Positions 1 through 6,522 of a DNA stretch of 19,253 bases are shown piece by piece. The notes below the pieces were generated by a model. The model was not told the origin of the DNA, ran no database searches, and saw only the letters and a program-made list of their open reading frames with translations. Position 1 is the first letter of the stretch, and the number at the start of each line of letters is the position of its first letter. The translations under genes and the position numbers were made by a program. Source of the stretch: DATBGS01 sp036557885 (GTDB taxonomy: Bacteria; Chloroflexota; Ktedonobacteria; Ktedonobacterales; DATBGS01); contig DATBGS010000151.1 in the NCBI GenBank assembly GCA_036557885.1, forward strand, positions 1 through 19,253. Direction: 5' to 3'.

Positions 1-1
1 T

Positions 2-676
2 ATTGTGATGGGCAAGACCGCGCCGGAGAACGCCAACACGCACCTTCAGCAAAGCATGGTATTGGTCCCCAGGGACACACCCGGTGTGAAGATTGTGCGC
101 AATCTGACGGTGATGGGCTATGTGGACAACGAGAGCCACTGCGAGGTGCTGTTTGAGAATGTGCGCGTGCCGGTGAGCAATCTGCTGGGCGAAGAAGGCG
201 GCGGCTTTGCGATTGCGCAGGCGCGGCTTGGCCCTGGGCGCATTCATCACTGCATGCGCTCGATTGGCGCGGCGCAACACGCGCTGGAGCTGATGTGCGA
301 GCGCGCTACCTCTCGCGTGGCCTTTGGCAAATATCTTGCCGAGCAGGGCGTGATTCAGGAGTGGATTGCTCAGTCGCAGTTGGAGATTGAGCAGGCGCGG
401 CTGCTGACGCTGAAAGCGGCGTGGCTGATTGACACGCTGGGCAAAAAGGCGGCGCAAAACGAGATTGCGATGATTAAGATTGCCGCGCCAGAGGTGCTGA
501 CCAACGTGGTCAACCGCGCCATTCAGGTCTTTGGCGGCGCGGGCGTCAGCGACGATTTCCCGCTGGCCTCCATGTGGGCGCATGGCCGCACGCTGCATAT
601 TGTGGATGGCCCAGACGAGGTACACAAACGCGCCCTGGCCCGCTCCATCATCAAGCAGCACCAGAAGCGCGATTAG
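2..676 (+). CDS. Acyl-CoA dehydrogenase, ACAD10/11-like, C-terminal part (5' truncated by window edge)
   Basis: Flavoenzyme that oxidises the alpha-beta bond of an acyl-CoA and passes electrons to ETF. About 224 residues are visible. The frame is open to the window edge, so the GTG at 5 and ATG at 8 are internal codons and the real start lies outside. The piece has the end of the central beta domain (VLFENVRVPVSNLLGEEGGG) and the C-terminal helical domain: the LGPGRIHHCMR helix, then QVFGGAGVSDDFPLA, then HIVDGPDEVHKRALAR. The DGPDEVH ending is typical of the ACAD10/11 subgroup, whereas classical short-chain enzymes usually have a GTxxIQ-type ending. The substrate cannot be read from this part. 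The enoyl-CoA hydratase at 15483 would be the next step in a beta-oxidation-type route, but it is 15 kb away. The gene ends at TAG 11 bp before a REP pair. Confidence 0.93.
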   Translation: MVMGKTAPENANTHLQQSMVLVPRDTPGVKIVRNLTVMGYVDNESHCEVLFENVRVPVSNLLGEEGGGFAIAQARLGPGRIHHCMRSIGAAQHALELMCERATSRVAFGKYLAEQGVIQEWIAQSQLEIEQARLLTLKAAWLIDTLGKKAAQNEIAMIKIAAPEVLTNVVNRAIQVFGGAGVSDDFPLASMWAHGRTLHIVDGPDEVHKRALARSIIKQHQKRD

Positions 677-686
677 CCCCCGAGAA

Positions 687-756
687 GGTTGCCCGGCACG
701 GAGGCCGGGGCTACAAGCGGAGGTGCCCGTAGCCCCGGCCTCCGTGCCGGGCAACC
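687..756. repeat. REP/BIME pair: perfect 28-bp inverted repeat, GTAG heads facing inward
   Basis: Positions 687-714 and 729-756 are perfect reverse complements of 28 nt, separated by 14 nt. Each arm reads GTAG followed by a GC-rich imperfect hairpin (CCCCGGC, loop, GCCGGG). The GTAG heads face the centre. It lies just after the acyl-CoA dehydrogenase stop and may also act as a 3'-end hairpin, although no T tract follows. It is the best preserved of the GTAG-headed repeats in the window. Confidence 0.85.
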
Positions 757-858
757 GTACCCCAAAGCCAACGCTGGTATTTGCCACCTCCAAGACAAGG
801 GGACATGGCAGATGCTGCTTGCCCCTCTGGGGAATTTATTCGCCAGGGCGGGGCGCGA

Positions 859-1215
859 TTAGGCCGGGAAGCAGCGGAGCTTAGCGCGGCCAGGGCGTGC
901 CAGCATATGCCGCCAGGTGGCACGATAGGCCGGGGCGTAGCGCCACTCGTCCCAGTCAAAGGCGGTTTGGGTCTGCCACGCCTGATATTCAGCAACGTAG
1001 AGGTGAATCTCTTTGAGGGAAGCAAAGTGATAAATGTCTCCCGTCGGATGCTCAACCAAGTAGACCTTGCCGCGTATTCCTGGCACCCGATACTCCTTGT
1101 GCAGCCCAAAAAGCGAGGGATTCACCCCGCTGCTTCTGAGGGCGGAAATCGCCTGCAATTTGCGGCGGCTGTAGCAGAGGCGTTCTTGTTCGGTGACATT
1201 CAAGCGGTGGCGCAT
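859..1215 (-). CDS. Hypothetical protein, 118 aa
   Basis: I do not recognise the family. The ATG at 1215 was chosen because a GGGAG Shine-Dalgarno lies 6 nt upstream (reverse strand AAGGGAGCCAGCG-ATG). The frame stays open upstream, but the longer versions have no ribosome site. The protein is basic at the N terminus (RHRLNVTEQERLCYSRRKL), has a beta-rich middle (EYRVPGIRGKVYLVEHPTGDIYHFASLKEI) and an aromatic C-terminal part (WDEWRYAPAYRATWRHM). It has no signal peptide or membrane segment, so it is probably cytoplasmic. A near-consensus promoter at 1396-1424 would give a leader of about 170 nt. It ends at TAA. No neighbour suggests a job. The gene call rests on ribosome site, promoter and sensible composition, not on homology. 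Confidence 0.6.
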   Translation of the reverse strand: MRHRLNVTEQERLCYSRRKLQAISALRSSGVNPSLFGLHKEYRVPGIRGKVYLVEHPTGDIYHFASLKEIHLYVAEYQAWQTQTAFDWDEWRYAPAYRATWRHMLARPGRAKLRCFPA

Positions 1216-1324
1216 CGCTGGCTCCCTTTCATCTTGAACTTGCCATACCCACGCGCCATAGGCGATACTGAATACGCCAGCGCGTGAGTTTCTTCGACGA
1301 TTTTCCGGGTTGGTTTTTGCTCGT

Positions 1325-1354
1325 CGCCTGGTTTTTACCAGGCGGCGGGTTTTT
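1325..1354 (+). terminator. Hairpin with T tract (terminator-like, + strand)
   Basis: The stem is CGCCTGG (1325-1331), loop TTTTTA, CCAGGCG (1338-1344), followed by GCGGG and five T. It has the form of an intrinsic terminator for plus-strand transcripts, but the nearest plus gene ended 650 nt earlier. On the minus strand it lies inside the leader of the 118-aa gene with no U tract after it, so there it could instead be a leader hairpin. Confidence 0.4.
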
Positions 1355-1395
1355 GTTGTGATAGGGTAACCCTCCCTTGCATGGAGTCTGGTCTG

Positions 1396-1424
1396 ACTAT
1401 AGCACAGGTAGTGAATGAATGCAA
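1396..1424 (-). promoter_or_regulatory. Sigma70-type promoter for the 118-aa hypothetical gene
   Basis: On the minus strand the -35 is TTGCAT (1424-1419) and the -10 is TATAGT (1401-1396), with a 17-nt spacer. The transcript should start near 1389, about 170 nt before the ATG at 1215. Confidence 0.65.
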
Positions 1425-1561
1425 GCAGGGCGTGGCAAGGTAGCCCATCTTTCCTGAAGCGTGCTCTTCCCGCGCAGCCGATGCTGAAGAAGATGGAGCA
1501 GGCTGAGGAAGTCATATTGGCGGGGTGTGAGAAACATATGGTTGTGAAGAAAACCACTCAC

Positions 1562-1694
1562 TCCACCAACTTCACCAACTTCACCAACTCTTTGGAACAA
1601 GAAGAGGAGAAACAGGCTTCTCCTCCTCCTCTTCTTCGTAGTAATTCATTAAGAGAGAGATAACAAAATTGGTGAAATTGGTGAAATTGGTGGG
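1562..1694 (-). repeat. Inverted arrays of a 9-bp unit (3 + 3) enclosing an inner hairpin
   Basis: Three near-identical tandem units of TTCACCAAC occupy 1562-1588 (the first is degenerate). Three units of the near-reverse-complement ATTGGTGAA occupy 1668-1694 (the last ends GGG). On minus-strand RNA the arms form about 26 continuous pairs including a G.U pair every ninth position. On plus-strand RNA those positions would be A.C mismatches. Between the arms, AAGAAGAGGA (1599-1608) can pair with TCCTCTTCTT (1627-1636). It lies downstream of purB and upstream of the 118-aa gene promoter, both read on the minus strand. It could be a purB 3'-UTR structure, a small RNA or a protein-binding array. 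Confidence 0.7.
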
Positions 1695-1739
1695 TGTGCA
1701 GAAAAACAGCGCCATCTTAAGCCGCCTTCCGTAGCGCTC

Positions 1740-1826
1740 GTAGCCCCGGCCTCCGTGCCGGGCACCCGTCGCAAGCACGAAGCGGTGTCGTCTGCCGCGA
1801 TTCCCCGGCAGGGACGCCGGGGCTAC
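1740..1826. repeat. REP/BIME pair, GTAG heads outward, downstream of purB
   Basis: One unit on the plus strand (1740-1762) and one on the minus strand (1826-1803) each begin with GTAGCCCCGGC. The two differ in the loop and stem bases (CTCCGT versus GTCCCT), but each keeps a GC-rich stem. The gap of about 40 nt holds nothing recognisable. The pair starts 15 bp beyond the purB stop. Confidence 0.75.
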
Positions 1827-1840
1827 GAGCACCTGCCTCG

Positions 1841-3133
1841 CTACAGCCCCAGGCGCTGAAAGATGGTGTCCACGTGGCGCAGATGCGGGCGGTAATCAAA
1901 GCAGGCATCGAGTTCGGCCTCGCGCAGATGCTCGCGCACCTGCGGCGATTCCAGCAGCGTCTCGCGGAACGGGCGGCGCTCCTCCCAGGCGCGCATGGCG
2001 GCGGATTGCACCGCGTCGTAGGCGGGTTCGCGGGCCAGTCCCTTCTTGACCAGCGCCAGCAAGACCTGCTGCGAGTAGATCAGGCCATACGAGCGGTCCA
2101 TGTTGCGCAGCATCACATCGGGGTAAACGCGCAGATCGCGCAGAATGGTGGTCATGCGCCGCAGCATGTAGTTGACCAGCAGCGTTGAGTCGGGTAGGAT
2201 GACGCGCTCCACCGACGAGTGCGAGATGTCGCGTTCGTGCCAGAGCGCCACGTCTTCATACGCCGCGAGCATGTTGCCGCGCAGCAGCCGCGCCAGCCCG
2301 CAGAGTTGCTCGCAGTTCACCGGATTGCGCTTGTGGGGCATGGCGCTGGAGCCTTTTTGCCCCTCGCTAAACGGCTCGGAGACTTCGCCCACTTCGGTAC
2401 GTTGCAGGTGGCGAATCTCGGTGGCGATGGTTTCCAGGCTCGCGCCAATCAGCGCCAGCGAGGAGAGATAGGCCGCGTGGCGGTCACGCTGCAAGATTTG
2501 CGTGGAGATGGGCGCGGGCGTCAGGCCCAGCCGCTCGCAGACATACTGCTCTACAAAGGGGTCCACGTTGGCGTAGGTGCCCACCGCGCCGGAGATTTTG
2601 CCGCTCTCCACACCAGCGGCGGCCCGCGCAAAGCCTTCCTGCACGCGCCGCATCTCGTCGTACCACAGCGCCAGCTTCAGGCCAAACGTGGTTGGCTCAG
2701 CGTGGATGCCATGCGTGCGGCCCATCATCGGCGTGGTCTTGTATTTCCGCGCCTGGCTCGCCAATACTTCGATGATCTTCGCCAGGTCTGCGCGGAGCAG
2801 GTCGTTGGCGCGGCGCAGTTGGTAGCCCAAAGCGGTATCCACGACATCCGTCGAGGTCAGGCCGTAATGTACCCATTTGCGCTCCGGCCCCAGGCTTTCT
2901 GAAACGGAGCGGGTGAAAGCGACGACATCGTGGCGCGTCTCGCGTTCCAGTTCGTCAATCCGCGCAACAGAGAACGAGGCGCGGCGGCGCATCTCGGCCA
3001 CATCCTCTTCTGGGATGACGCCCAGCTTGCTCCAGGCTTCGCAGGCCAGCAACTCCACTTCGAGCCAGGAGCGAAAACGCTCGTCTATGCTCCAGATTGC
3101 CGCCATCTCTGGCAGCGAATAGCGTTCAATCAT
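1841..3133 (-). CDS. purB: Adenylosuccinate lyase
   Basis: Cleaves SAICAR to AICAR plus fumarate, and adenylosuccinate to AMP plus fumarate, in cytoplasmic purine synthesis; the family enzyme is a homotetramer. With ATG at 3133 the protein is 430 aa, the usual length for the Bacillus-type enzyme, and begins MIERYSLPEMAAIWS. The longer open frame would add 38 unrelated residues that run inside the upstream gene. The N-terminal region has KWVHYGLTSTDVVDTA (residues 87-102). The catalytic histidine motif MGRTHGIHAEP is at 137-147 (His141). The fumarase/lyase signature GSSAMPHKRNP is at 261-271. All key motifs are intact. The start overlaps the end of the Fur-family gene by 8 bp, so the two are probably co-transcribed and translationally coupled. 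AGGA about 10 nt upstream may be the ribosome site. Confidence 0.95.
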   Translation of the reverse strand: MIERYSLPEMAAIWSIDERFRSWLEVELLACEAWSKLGVIPEEDVAEMRRRASFSVARIDELERETRHDVVAFTRSVSESLGPERKWVHYGLTSTDVVDTALGYQLRRANDLLRADLAKIIEVLASQARKYKTTPMMGRTHGIHAEPTTFGLKLALWYDEMRRVQEGFARAAAGVESGKISGAVGTYANVDPFVEQYVCERLGLTPAPISTQILQRDRHAAYLSSLALIGASLETIATEIRHLQRTEVGEVSEPFSEGQKGSSAMPHKRNPVNCEQLCGLARLLRGNMLAAYEDVALWHERDISHSSVERVILPDSTLLVNYMLRRMTTILRDLRVYPDVMLRNMDRSYGLIYSQQVLLALVKKGLAREPAYDAVQSAAMRAWEERRPFRETLLESPQVREHLREAELDACFDYRPHLRHVDTIFQRLGL

Positions 3134-3587
3134 GGGTAATATCCTGGCACTCTGGGCAGCGCCCAAAAAGCTCAATGCGGTGGCTGGAAAGCACAAAACC
3201 GGCTTCCCGCGCCGCCTGCACAAATTGATCGAGCGCGACACACGCATTCACTTCCACTACCCGATGGCAGCGCTCGCAGGTGAGGTGATGATGATGGGAG
3301 CCGGGCTGCACGCAATGATAGTGCTCTGGTCCGGCGGCAAAGGCGACGCGATCTAGCAGGCCCAACTCTGCCAGGACTTCCACTGTGCGAAACGTCGTCG
3401 CCCGCCCAAGGCCGGGCGCGCGCTGTTGGGCCGCGTGCCACAAATCCTCAATCGTAAAGTCGCGCCCTTCCGCTGCCCAGGCCGCCACCTGCTCGGCAAT
3501 CGCCTGGCGCGGCCTGGTCTTGCTGAACCCGGCCTGGTCCAGCGCGGTCAGAATCGTCGTCAGATTGAGCTTCTTGTGCTCGGTCAT
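3126..3587 (-). CDS. Fur-family transcriptional regulator (Fur/Zur/PerR type)
   Basis: Metal- or peroxide-responsive DNA-binding repressor of 153 aa, normal for the family. An N-terminal winged helix (residues about 8-90) includes RATTFRTVEVLAELGLLDRV. The C-terminal dimerisation and metal domain has GSHHHHLTCERCHRVVEV (96-113) and SHRIELFGRCPEC (135-147), giving the two structural-zinc CxxC pairs (104/107 and 144/147) plus His98-101 and His136. Which metal or signal it reads cannot be told from sequence. The start is the ATG at 3587 with a weak AGAGGG site. A stronger AAGGAGGAG lies about 30 nt further up, but no start codon sits at the right distance from it. The gene is first in an overlapping pair with purB, an unusual partner for Fur. 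An extended -10 lies at 3629-3637. Confidence 0.92.
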   Translation of the reverse strand: MTEHKKLNLTTILTALDQAGFSKTRPRQAIAEQVAAWAAEGRDFTIEDLWHAAQQRAPGLGRATTFRTVEVLAELGLLDRVAFAAGPEHYHCVQPGSHHHHLTCERCHRVVEVNACVALDQFVQAAREAGFVLSSHRIELFGRCPECQDITHD

Positions 3588-3628
3588 CTTTGGCCCTCTG
3601 GTCCTTGTTGTCGCGTGTCTCCTCCTTA

Positions 3629-3637
3629 AGTGTATCA
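3629..3637 (-). promoter_or_regulatory. Possible extended -10 promoter for the fur-purB pair
   Basis: Reverse strand TGATACACT fits the TGnTATAAT form at 4 of 6 core bases. It lies in the 80-bp gap between the YceI stop and the Fur start. No convincing -35 is visible. Confidence 0.35.
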
Positions 3638-3667
3638 CCCAGGGCAAAGAGATAGACTGGCGCAGAC

Positions 3668-4384
3668 TCAACTCTCTGTGGCTGTGAACGCGATGGTGAT
3701 CAGCACTTTATTCTGGGCAATGGCGAGGTTGGCGAGGTTGGGCGGCTGGATGTTGAAGTCAGTCATAAAGACCGTCAAGGTTGCTATGCCGGTGACGGTG
3801 TTGCCGGAGAGCGTGCCCTGCACATCCGCCGTTTCCGCGTTGGTGGTGCCGTGCATGGTCAGGTTGCCCGTCACCTGGAACTGCGCCTGCTGCCCCTCGG
3901 TATAGCTCGCTGGCAGATTGGCCGCGCAGGTGGAAGCAAACGTGGCCGTAGGATACTGGTTGGTTTCCAGGGCGTTGCGCCGCACGTATTCATCGCGGCG
4001 GGACTGGTCAGTCTTCAGCGTGCTCAGGTCAACCGTCATATTCACCGAGGCCACCAGCGGTGTGTCAGTCGCGCGAATCTGGAAGCTGCCCGTTACTGAA
4101 TGCGTCGTGCCAACAGCTACCGCATTGGGGTTGTTTTCCAAAATCAGGTCTTCATGCACACTGTAAGAAGCCGTTGATTGGGCTGGCACAATCTTAAAGG
4201 TGCGCAGGTCAGTTATGGGAACGACGGTGCCGCAGGCGGTGGCTGTGCCTGCTGGCGTGTGCGACTCGGACTGAGCGACATTGTTCGCAAAATGGATGGA
4301 ATAGCCCACAAACGCGGCGATGATGATCACCACTACCACAATGGCTCCGATGAGCCAGCGCGTATATCTTCGTAGAAGTTGCAT
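3668..4384 (-). CDS. YceI family protein, membrane-anchored
   Basis: YceI proteins have a lipocalin-like beta barrel that binds isoprenoid-type lipids outside the cytoplasm; the physiological role varies. The 238-aa product starts MQLLRRYTRWL, and its single hydrophobic helix (about residues 11-31, WLIGAIVVVVIIIAAFVGY) is an uncleaved anchor or signal. After a linker the YceI domain runs from about residue 60 to the end: FKIVPAQSTASYSVHEDL, then HSVTGSF, VDLSTLKTDQSRRDEYVR, ETNQYPTATF, the LTMHGTT motif and FNIQPPNLA. Cys52 and Cys139 may form an external disulfide (inference). The ATG at 4384 was chosen because the hydrophobic helix follows directly; GGAGG lies rather far upstream (about 18 nt). 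It ends 80 bp before fur, same strand. Confidence 0.88.
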   Translation of the reverse strand: MQLLRRYTRWLIGAIVVVVIIIAAFVGYSIHFANNVAQSESHTPAGTATACGTVVPITDLRTFKIVPAQSTASYSVHEDLILENNPNAVAVGTTHSVTGSFQIRATDTPLVASVNMTVDLSTLKTDQSRRDEYVRRNALETNQYPTATFASTCAANLPASYTEGQQAQFQVTGNLTMHGTTNAETADVQGTLSGNTVTGIATLTVFMTDFNIQPPNLANLAIAQNKVLITIAFTATES

Positions 4385-4522
4385 GTTTTCTTTTTTCTCT
4401 TTCCTCCCGCTTGAGTGCCTCCACAGCATACGCCAGGGGCTTGGCCTCTGCCATCTGAGCATACGGGGGAAAAGTAAGAAAAAGATGTAGGCGAGATGTG
4501 AAAGTTCTTATGGTGAGACGGG

Positions 4523-5143
4523 CTATTTTCCAAAAGGCAGGGTGAACAAATCAGCCACCGCCAGCGCAAAGCCCGGCACAACCTCCAGCCCATCAAGCTG
4601 CTCACGCGCCTTCAGGGTGCGCGTGGGGTCATCAGGCTGCCAGACATCCACCGTTTTCGTGGCAGGCCAGATGGCCCAGATCAGGCGCGTGCCAGCCGCC
4701 AGCCAGCGGTGGGCGCGCTCAGTCATATCGGCTTTGCTTTGTGATGGGGAAACGACTTCGACCACCAGATCAGGCGCAAGGCGTGGATAGTCGCCTTTCT
4801 TTCGGGCTTCCAGCACGCGCTGGGCGTTGTTTTTGCTCACAAACGCCAGATCAGGCATCCAGACCGATTCTTCAGGGTCATCCGGTTGGGTGATGTTGTA
4901 GCCCACCTGCTCATAGGTCAGGCCACCCAGCTTGCGCTCAGCAACATAGGGAGACAGGCGCCGAACGAGATTGTCAATAATCCAGTCGTGCAACGGGTCT
5001 TTTACTGTCGGCATCAAAATAATCCTCCCCATATCCAACTCACTGCGCCAGCCTGGTTTATCCGTGATCGTGGCGTATTCGGCGGCACTGATACGCCTGC
5101 CAGGGATGATCGTGTAGGGTTCGGTGTAGGGTTCAATCGCCAT
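4523..5143 (-). CDS. Uma2 family endonuclease (DUF820, PD-(D/E)XK fold)
   Basis: Uma2 proteins have a restriction-endonuclease-like fold; their role is largely unproven, and they are numerous in cyanobacteria and Chloroflexota. The 206-aa length is typical. The core motifs are present: ISAAEYATITDKPGWRSELDMGRI (residues 18-41, Glu35), WMPDLAFVS (95-103, Asp98) and APDLVVEVVSPSQSKADM (123-140, Asp125 and Glu129). RWLAAGTRLIWAIWP follows (146-160). The lysine often found just before WLAAG is Arg143 here. The ATG at 5143 has an AAGGGGG ribosome site 7 nt upstream; the longer open frame reads into the divergent neighbour and is rejected. It shares a bidirectional promoter region with the deoxyribosyltransferase. 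No methylase partner is nearby, so a restriction role is not supported. Confidence 0.88.
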   Translation of the reverse strand: MAIEPYTEPYTIIPGRRISAAEYATITDKPGWRSELDMGRIILMPTVKDPLHDWIIDNLVRRLSPYVAERKLGGLTYEQVGYNITQPDDPEESVWMPDLAFVSKNNAQRVLEARKKGDYPRLAPDLVVEVVSPSQSKADMTERAHRWLAAGTRLIWAIWPATKTVDVWQPDDPTRTLKAREQLDGLEVVPGFALAVADLFTLPFGK

Positions 5144-5179
5144 GCGCGGCCCCCTTTGTGGGTAAAAACGCCTCTCAGA

Positions 5180-5212
5180 TGATATTCTATCATTCATCAT
5201 AGCAACTGGAAA
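5180..5212. promoter_or_regulatory. Overlapping divergent promoters for Uma2 (-) and deoxyribosyltransferase (+)
   Basis: On the minus strand, TTTCCA (5212-5207) and TAGAAT (5189-5184) are 17 nt apart. On the plus strand an extended -10, TGATATTCT (5180-5188), covers the same bases. The two start sites would therefore compete for RNA polymerase. Confidence 0.5.
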
Positions 5213-5224
5213 CGAGGCGAGAGC

Positions 5225-5683
5225 ATGCTGATCTATTTTGCGGGTCCATTGTTTTGCGAGGCAGAACTGCGCTTTAACGCGGACCTGACGGCGAAGCTGG
5301 AGGCGCAAGGCTTCCAGGTGTTTTTGCCGCAGCGCGATGGCGTGGAGCGTTCCAACCCGAAGTATCAGGCGCTGAGTCATAGCGAATGGGAGCGGGCGGT
5401 TTTTGCGCTGGATAAAGAGAAGCTGCTGGAGGCAGAGATTGTGCTAGTGATATTGGATGGGCGCGTGCCAGATGAGGGCGCGTGCGTGGAACTGGGCATC
5501 GCCTACGCCCAACGAGAACTGATGCACACCAGGAAGCTGCTGATCGGCTATCAAACAGACCGCCGCGCGGCCTTCCCAGAGCGCAAGCTCAACGCGATGA
5601 TTCGCGGCGCGATTGATCAGGTGGAATCCGATGAGGCAGCGCTGCTGGCAGCGTTAGCGCAATATCAGGCGGAGCCTCGCTGA
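5225..5683 (+). CDS. Nucleoside 2-deoxyribosyltransferase
   Basis: Transfers deoxyribose between nucleobases, or hydrolyses the glycosidic bond, in nucleotide salvage; cytoplasmic. The 152-aa protein has the NDT fold signatures: MLIYFAGPLFCEAE at the N terminus (substrate loop), FQVFLPQRDG (30-39) and the catalytic segment VPDEGACVELGIAYA (81-95), with Asp83 and the likely nucleophile Glu89. The fold ends in the RKLLIGYQTD strand. The ATG at 5225 follows GAGGCGAGAG. It is a single-gene unit divergent from Uma2 and followed by the two-component system promoter. A DNA-modification-linked or N-deoxyribosyl hydrolase role is possible for some family members, but nothing nearby supports it. Confidence 0.9.
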   Translation: MLIYFAGPLFCEAELRFNADLTAKLEAQGFQVFLPQRDGVERSNPKYQALSHSEWERAVFALDKEKLLEAEIVLVILDGRVPDEGACVELGIAYAQRELMHTRKLLIGYQTDRRAAFPERKLNAMIRGAIDQVESDEAALLAALAQYQAEPR

Positions 5684-5696
5684 GCGCAGCACCTAC

Positions 5697-5756
5697 GGCA
5701 TTGATGTTGCAATGCCTCCTGTAAGGATTCTTATCGTTTTCTAAGGTTTCTATGTT
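5697..5756 (+). promoter_or_regulatory. Upstream region of the two-component operon: palindrome, direct repeats, weak promoter
   Basis: GGCATTG (5697-5703) and CAATGCC (5710-5716) form a 20-bp palindrome. Direct repeats TAAGGATTCT (5722-5731) and TAAGGTTTCT (5742-5751) start exactly 20 bp apart, as expected for tandem sites on one DNA face. TATGTT (5751-5756) could be the -10, with a poor -35 (TTCTTA, 5728-5733) 17 nt upstream, so the repeats would overlap the promoter. Autoregulation by the response regulator is an inference. Confidence 0.4.
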
Positions 5757-5843
5757 AGAGTCCGTGTAGTCAGGAGCACCCTGCCCTCCTATCCCCATGT
5801 GCTCCACGAATCATGCTTTTCTGCCAGCACAAGGAGACGACGT

Positions 5844-6515
5844 ATGCGTATTCTGGTTGTGGAAGATGAGCGCCATCTGGCGACTGTTTTGCGCCGTGTG
5901 TTCACCGAAGAACATTATCAGGTGGACCTTGCCTATGATGGGCCTTCCGGCTACGAGCTTGCTGCCAAAAACGCCTATGATCTGGTCGTCCTTGATCTGA
6001 TGCTGCCGGGCATGGATGGGCTGGAGATCTGCCGTCAACTGCGGGCCGATCAGATTTTTGTGCCCATCCTGATGCTGACGGCACGCGGCGCGGTGGAAGA
6101 CCGCGTGGCCGGACTGCGGTCTGGCGGGGACGATTATGTGATTAAGCCGTTTGCGATGGAAGAACTGCTGGCGCGGGTGCAGGCGTTGCTTCGCCGCGCC
6201 AGCGTGCTGGAAAGTGCTACCCAGCTTCAGGTGGGCGACCTCTTTCTCGATTTGCTGCGCCACGAGGCGACTCGCAACGGCGAAGTGATCGAACTGACGG
6301 CCAAAGAGTTTGGGCTGCTAGAATATCTGATGCGACACCCAGGGCATGTGCTCACACGGATGCAGATTCTTGACCACGTGTGGTTTGATGATATTGATCG
6401 CAACTCCAACATTGTAGACATTTACATTCACTACCTCCGCGATAAGGTAGATCGGGGCTTTGAGCGCCCGGTGATTAAGACCATTCGCGGCGTGGGTTAC
6501 AAGCTGGAGGCATGA
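5844..6515 (+). CDS. OmpR/PhoB-family response regulator
   Basis: DNA-binding output protein of a two-component system, 223 aa. The receiver domain (1-115) has the acidic pair E7-D8, the phosphoacceptor Asp51 in LVVLDLMLPGMDG, Thr79 in LMLTARG and Lys101 in VIKPF. The winged-helix effector domain (about 126-222) shows LTAKEFGLLEYLMRHPGHVLTR, a recognition region NIVDIYIHYLRDKVD and the closing IKTIRGVGYKLEA. All switch residues are intact. The ATG at 5844 was chosen over the upstream in-frame start at 5799 because AAGGAGACGACGT precedes it and MRILVVEDE is the canonical N terminus. The histidine kinase starts 7 nt after the stop, so the pair is co-transcribed. Target genes are not evident. 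Confidence 0.96.
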   Translation: MRILVVEDERHLATVLRRVFTEEHYQVDLAYDGPSGYELAAKNAYDLVVLDLMLPGMDGLEICRQLRADQIFVPILMLTARGAVEDRVAGLRSGGDDYVIKPFAMEELLARVQALLRRASVLESATQLQVGDLFLDLLRHEATRNGEVIELTAKEFGLLEYLMRHPGHVLTRMQILDHVWFDDIDRNSNIVDIYIHYLRDKVDRGFERPVIKTIRGVGYKLEA

Positions 6516-6522
6516 AACCACC

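Noticed and set aside
781..1287. 168-codon plus-strand frame
   Set aside because: Shadow of the minus-strand hypothetical gene, with no ribosome site.
859..1557. Longer 232-aa version of the 118-aa hypothetical gene
   Set aside because: The extra N-terminal part crosses the predicted promoter and has no ribosome site. The ATG at 1215 has a good one.
1562..1694. Possible CRISPR array
   Set aside because: Units are 9 bp, tandem without spacers and arranged as inverted blocks; no cas gene is present.
4542..5182. Plus-strand open frames across the Uma2 gene
   Set aside because: Uma2 motifs on the minus strand are clear, and these frames are short and unlike any family.
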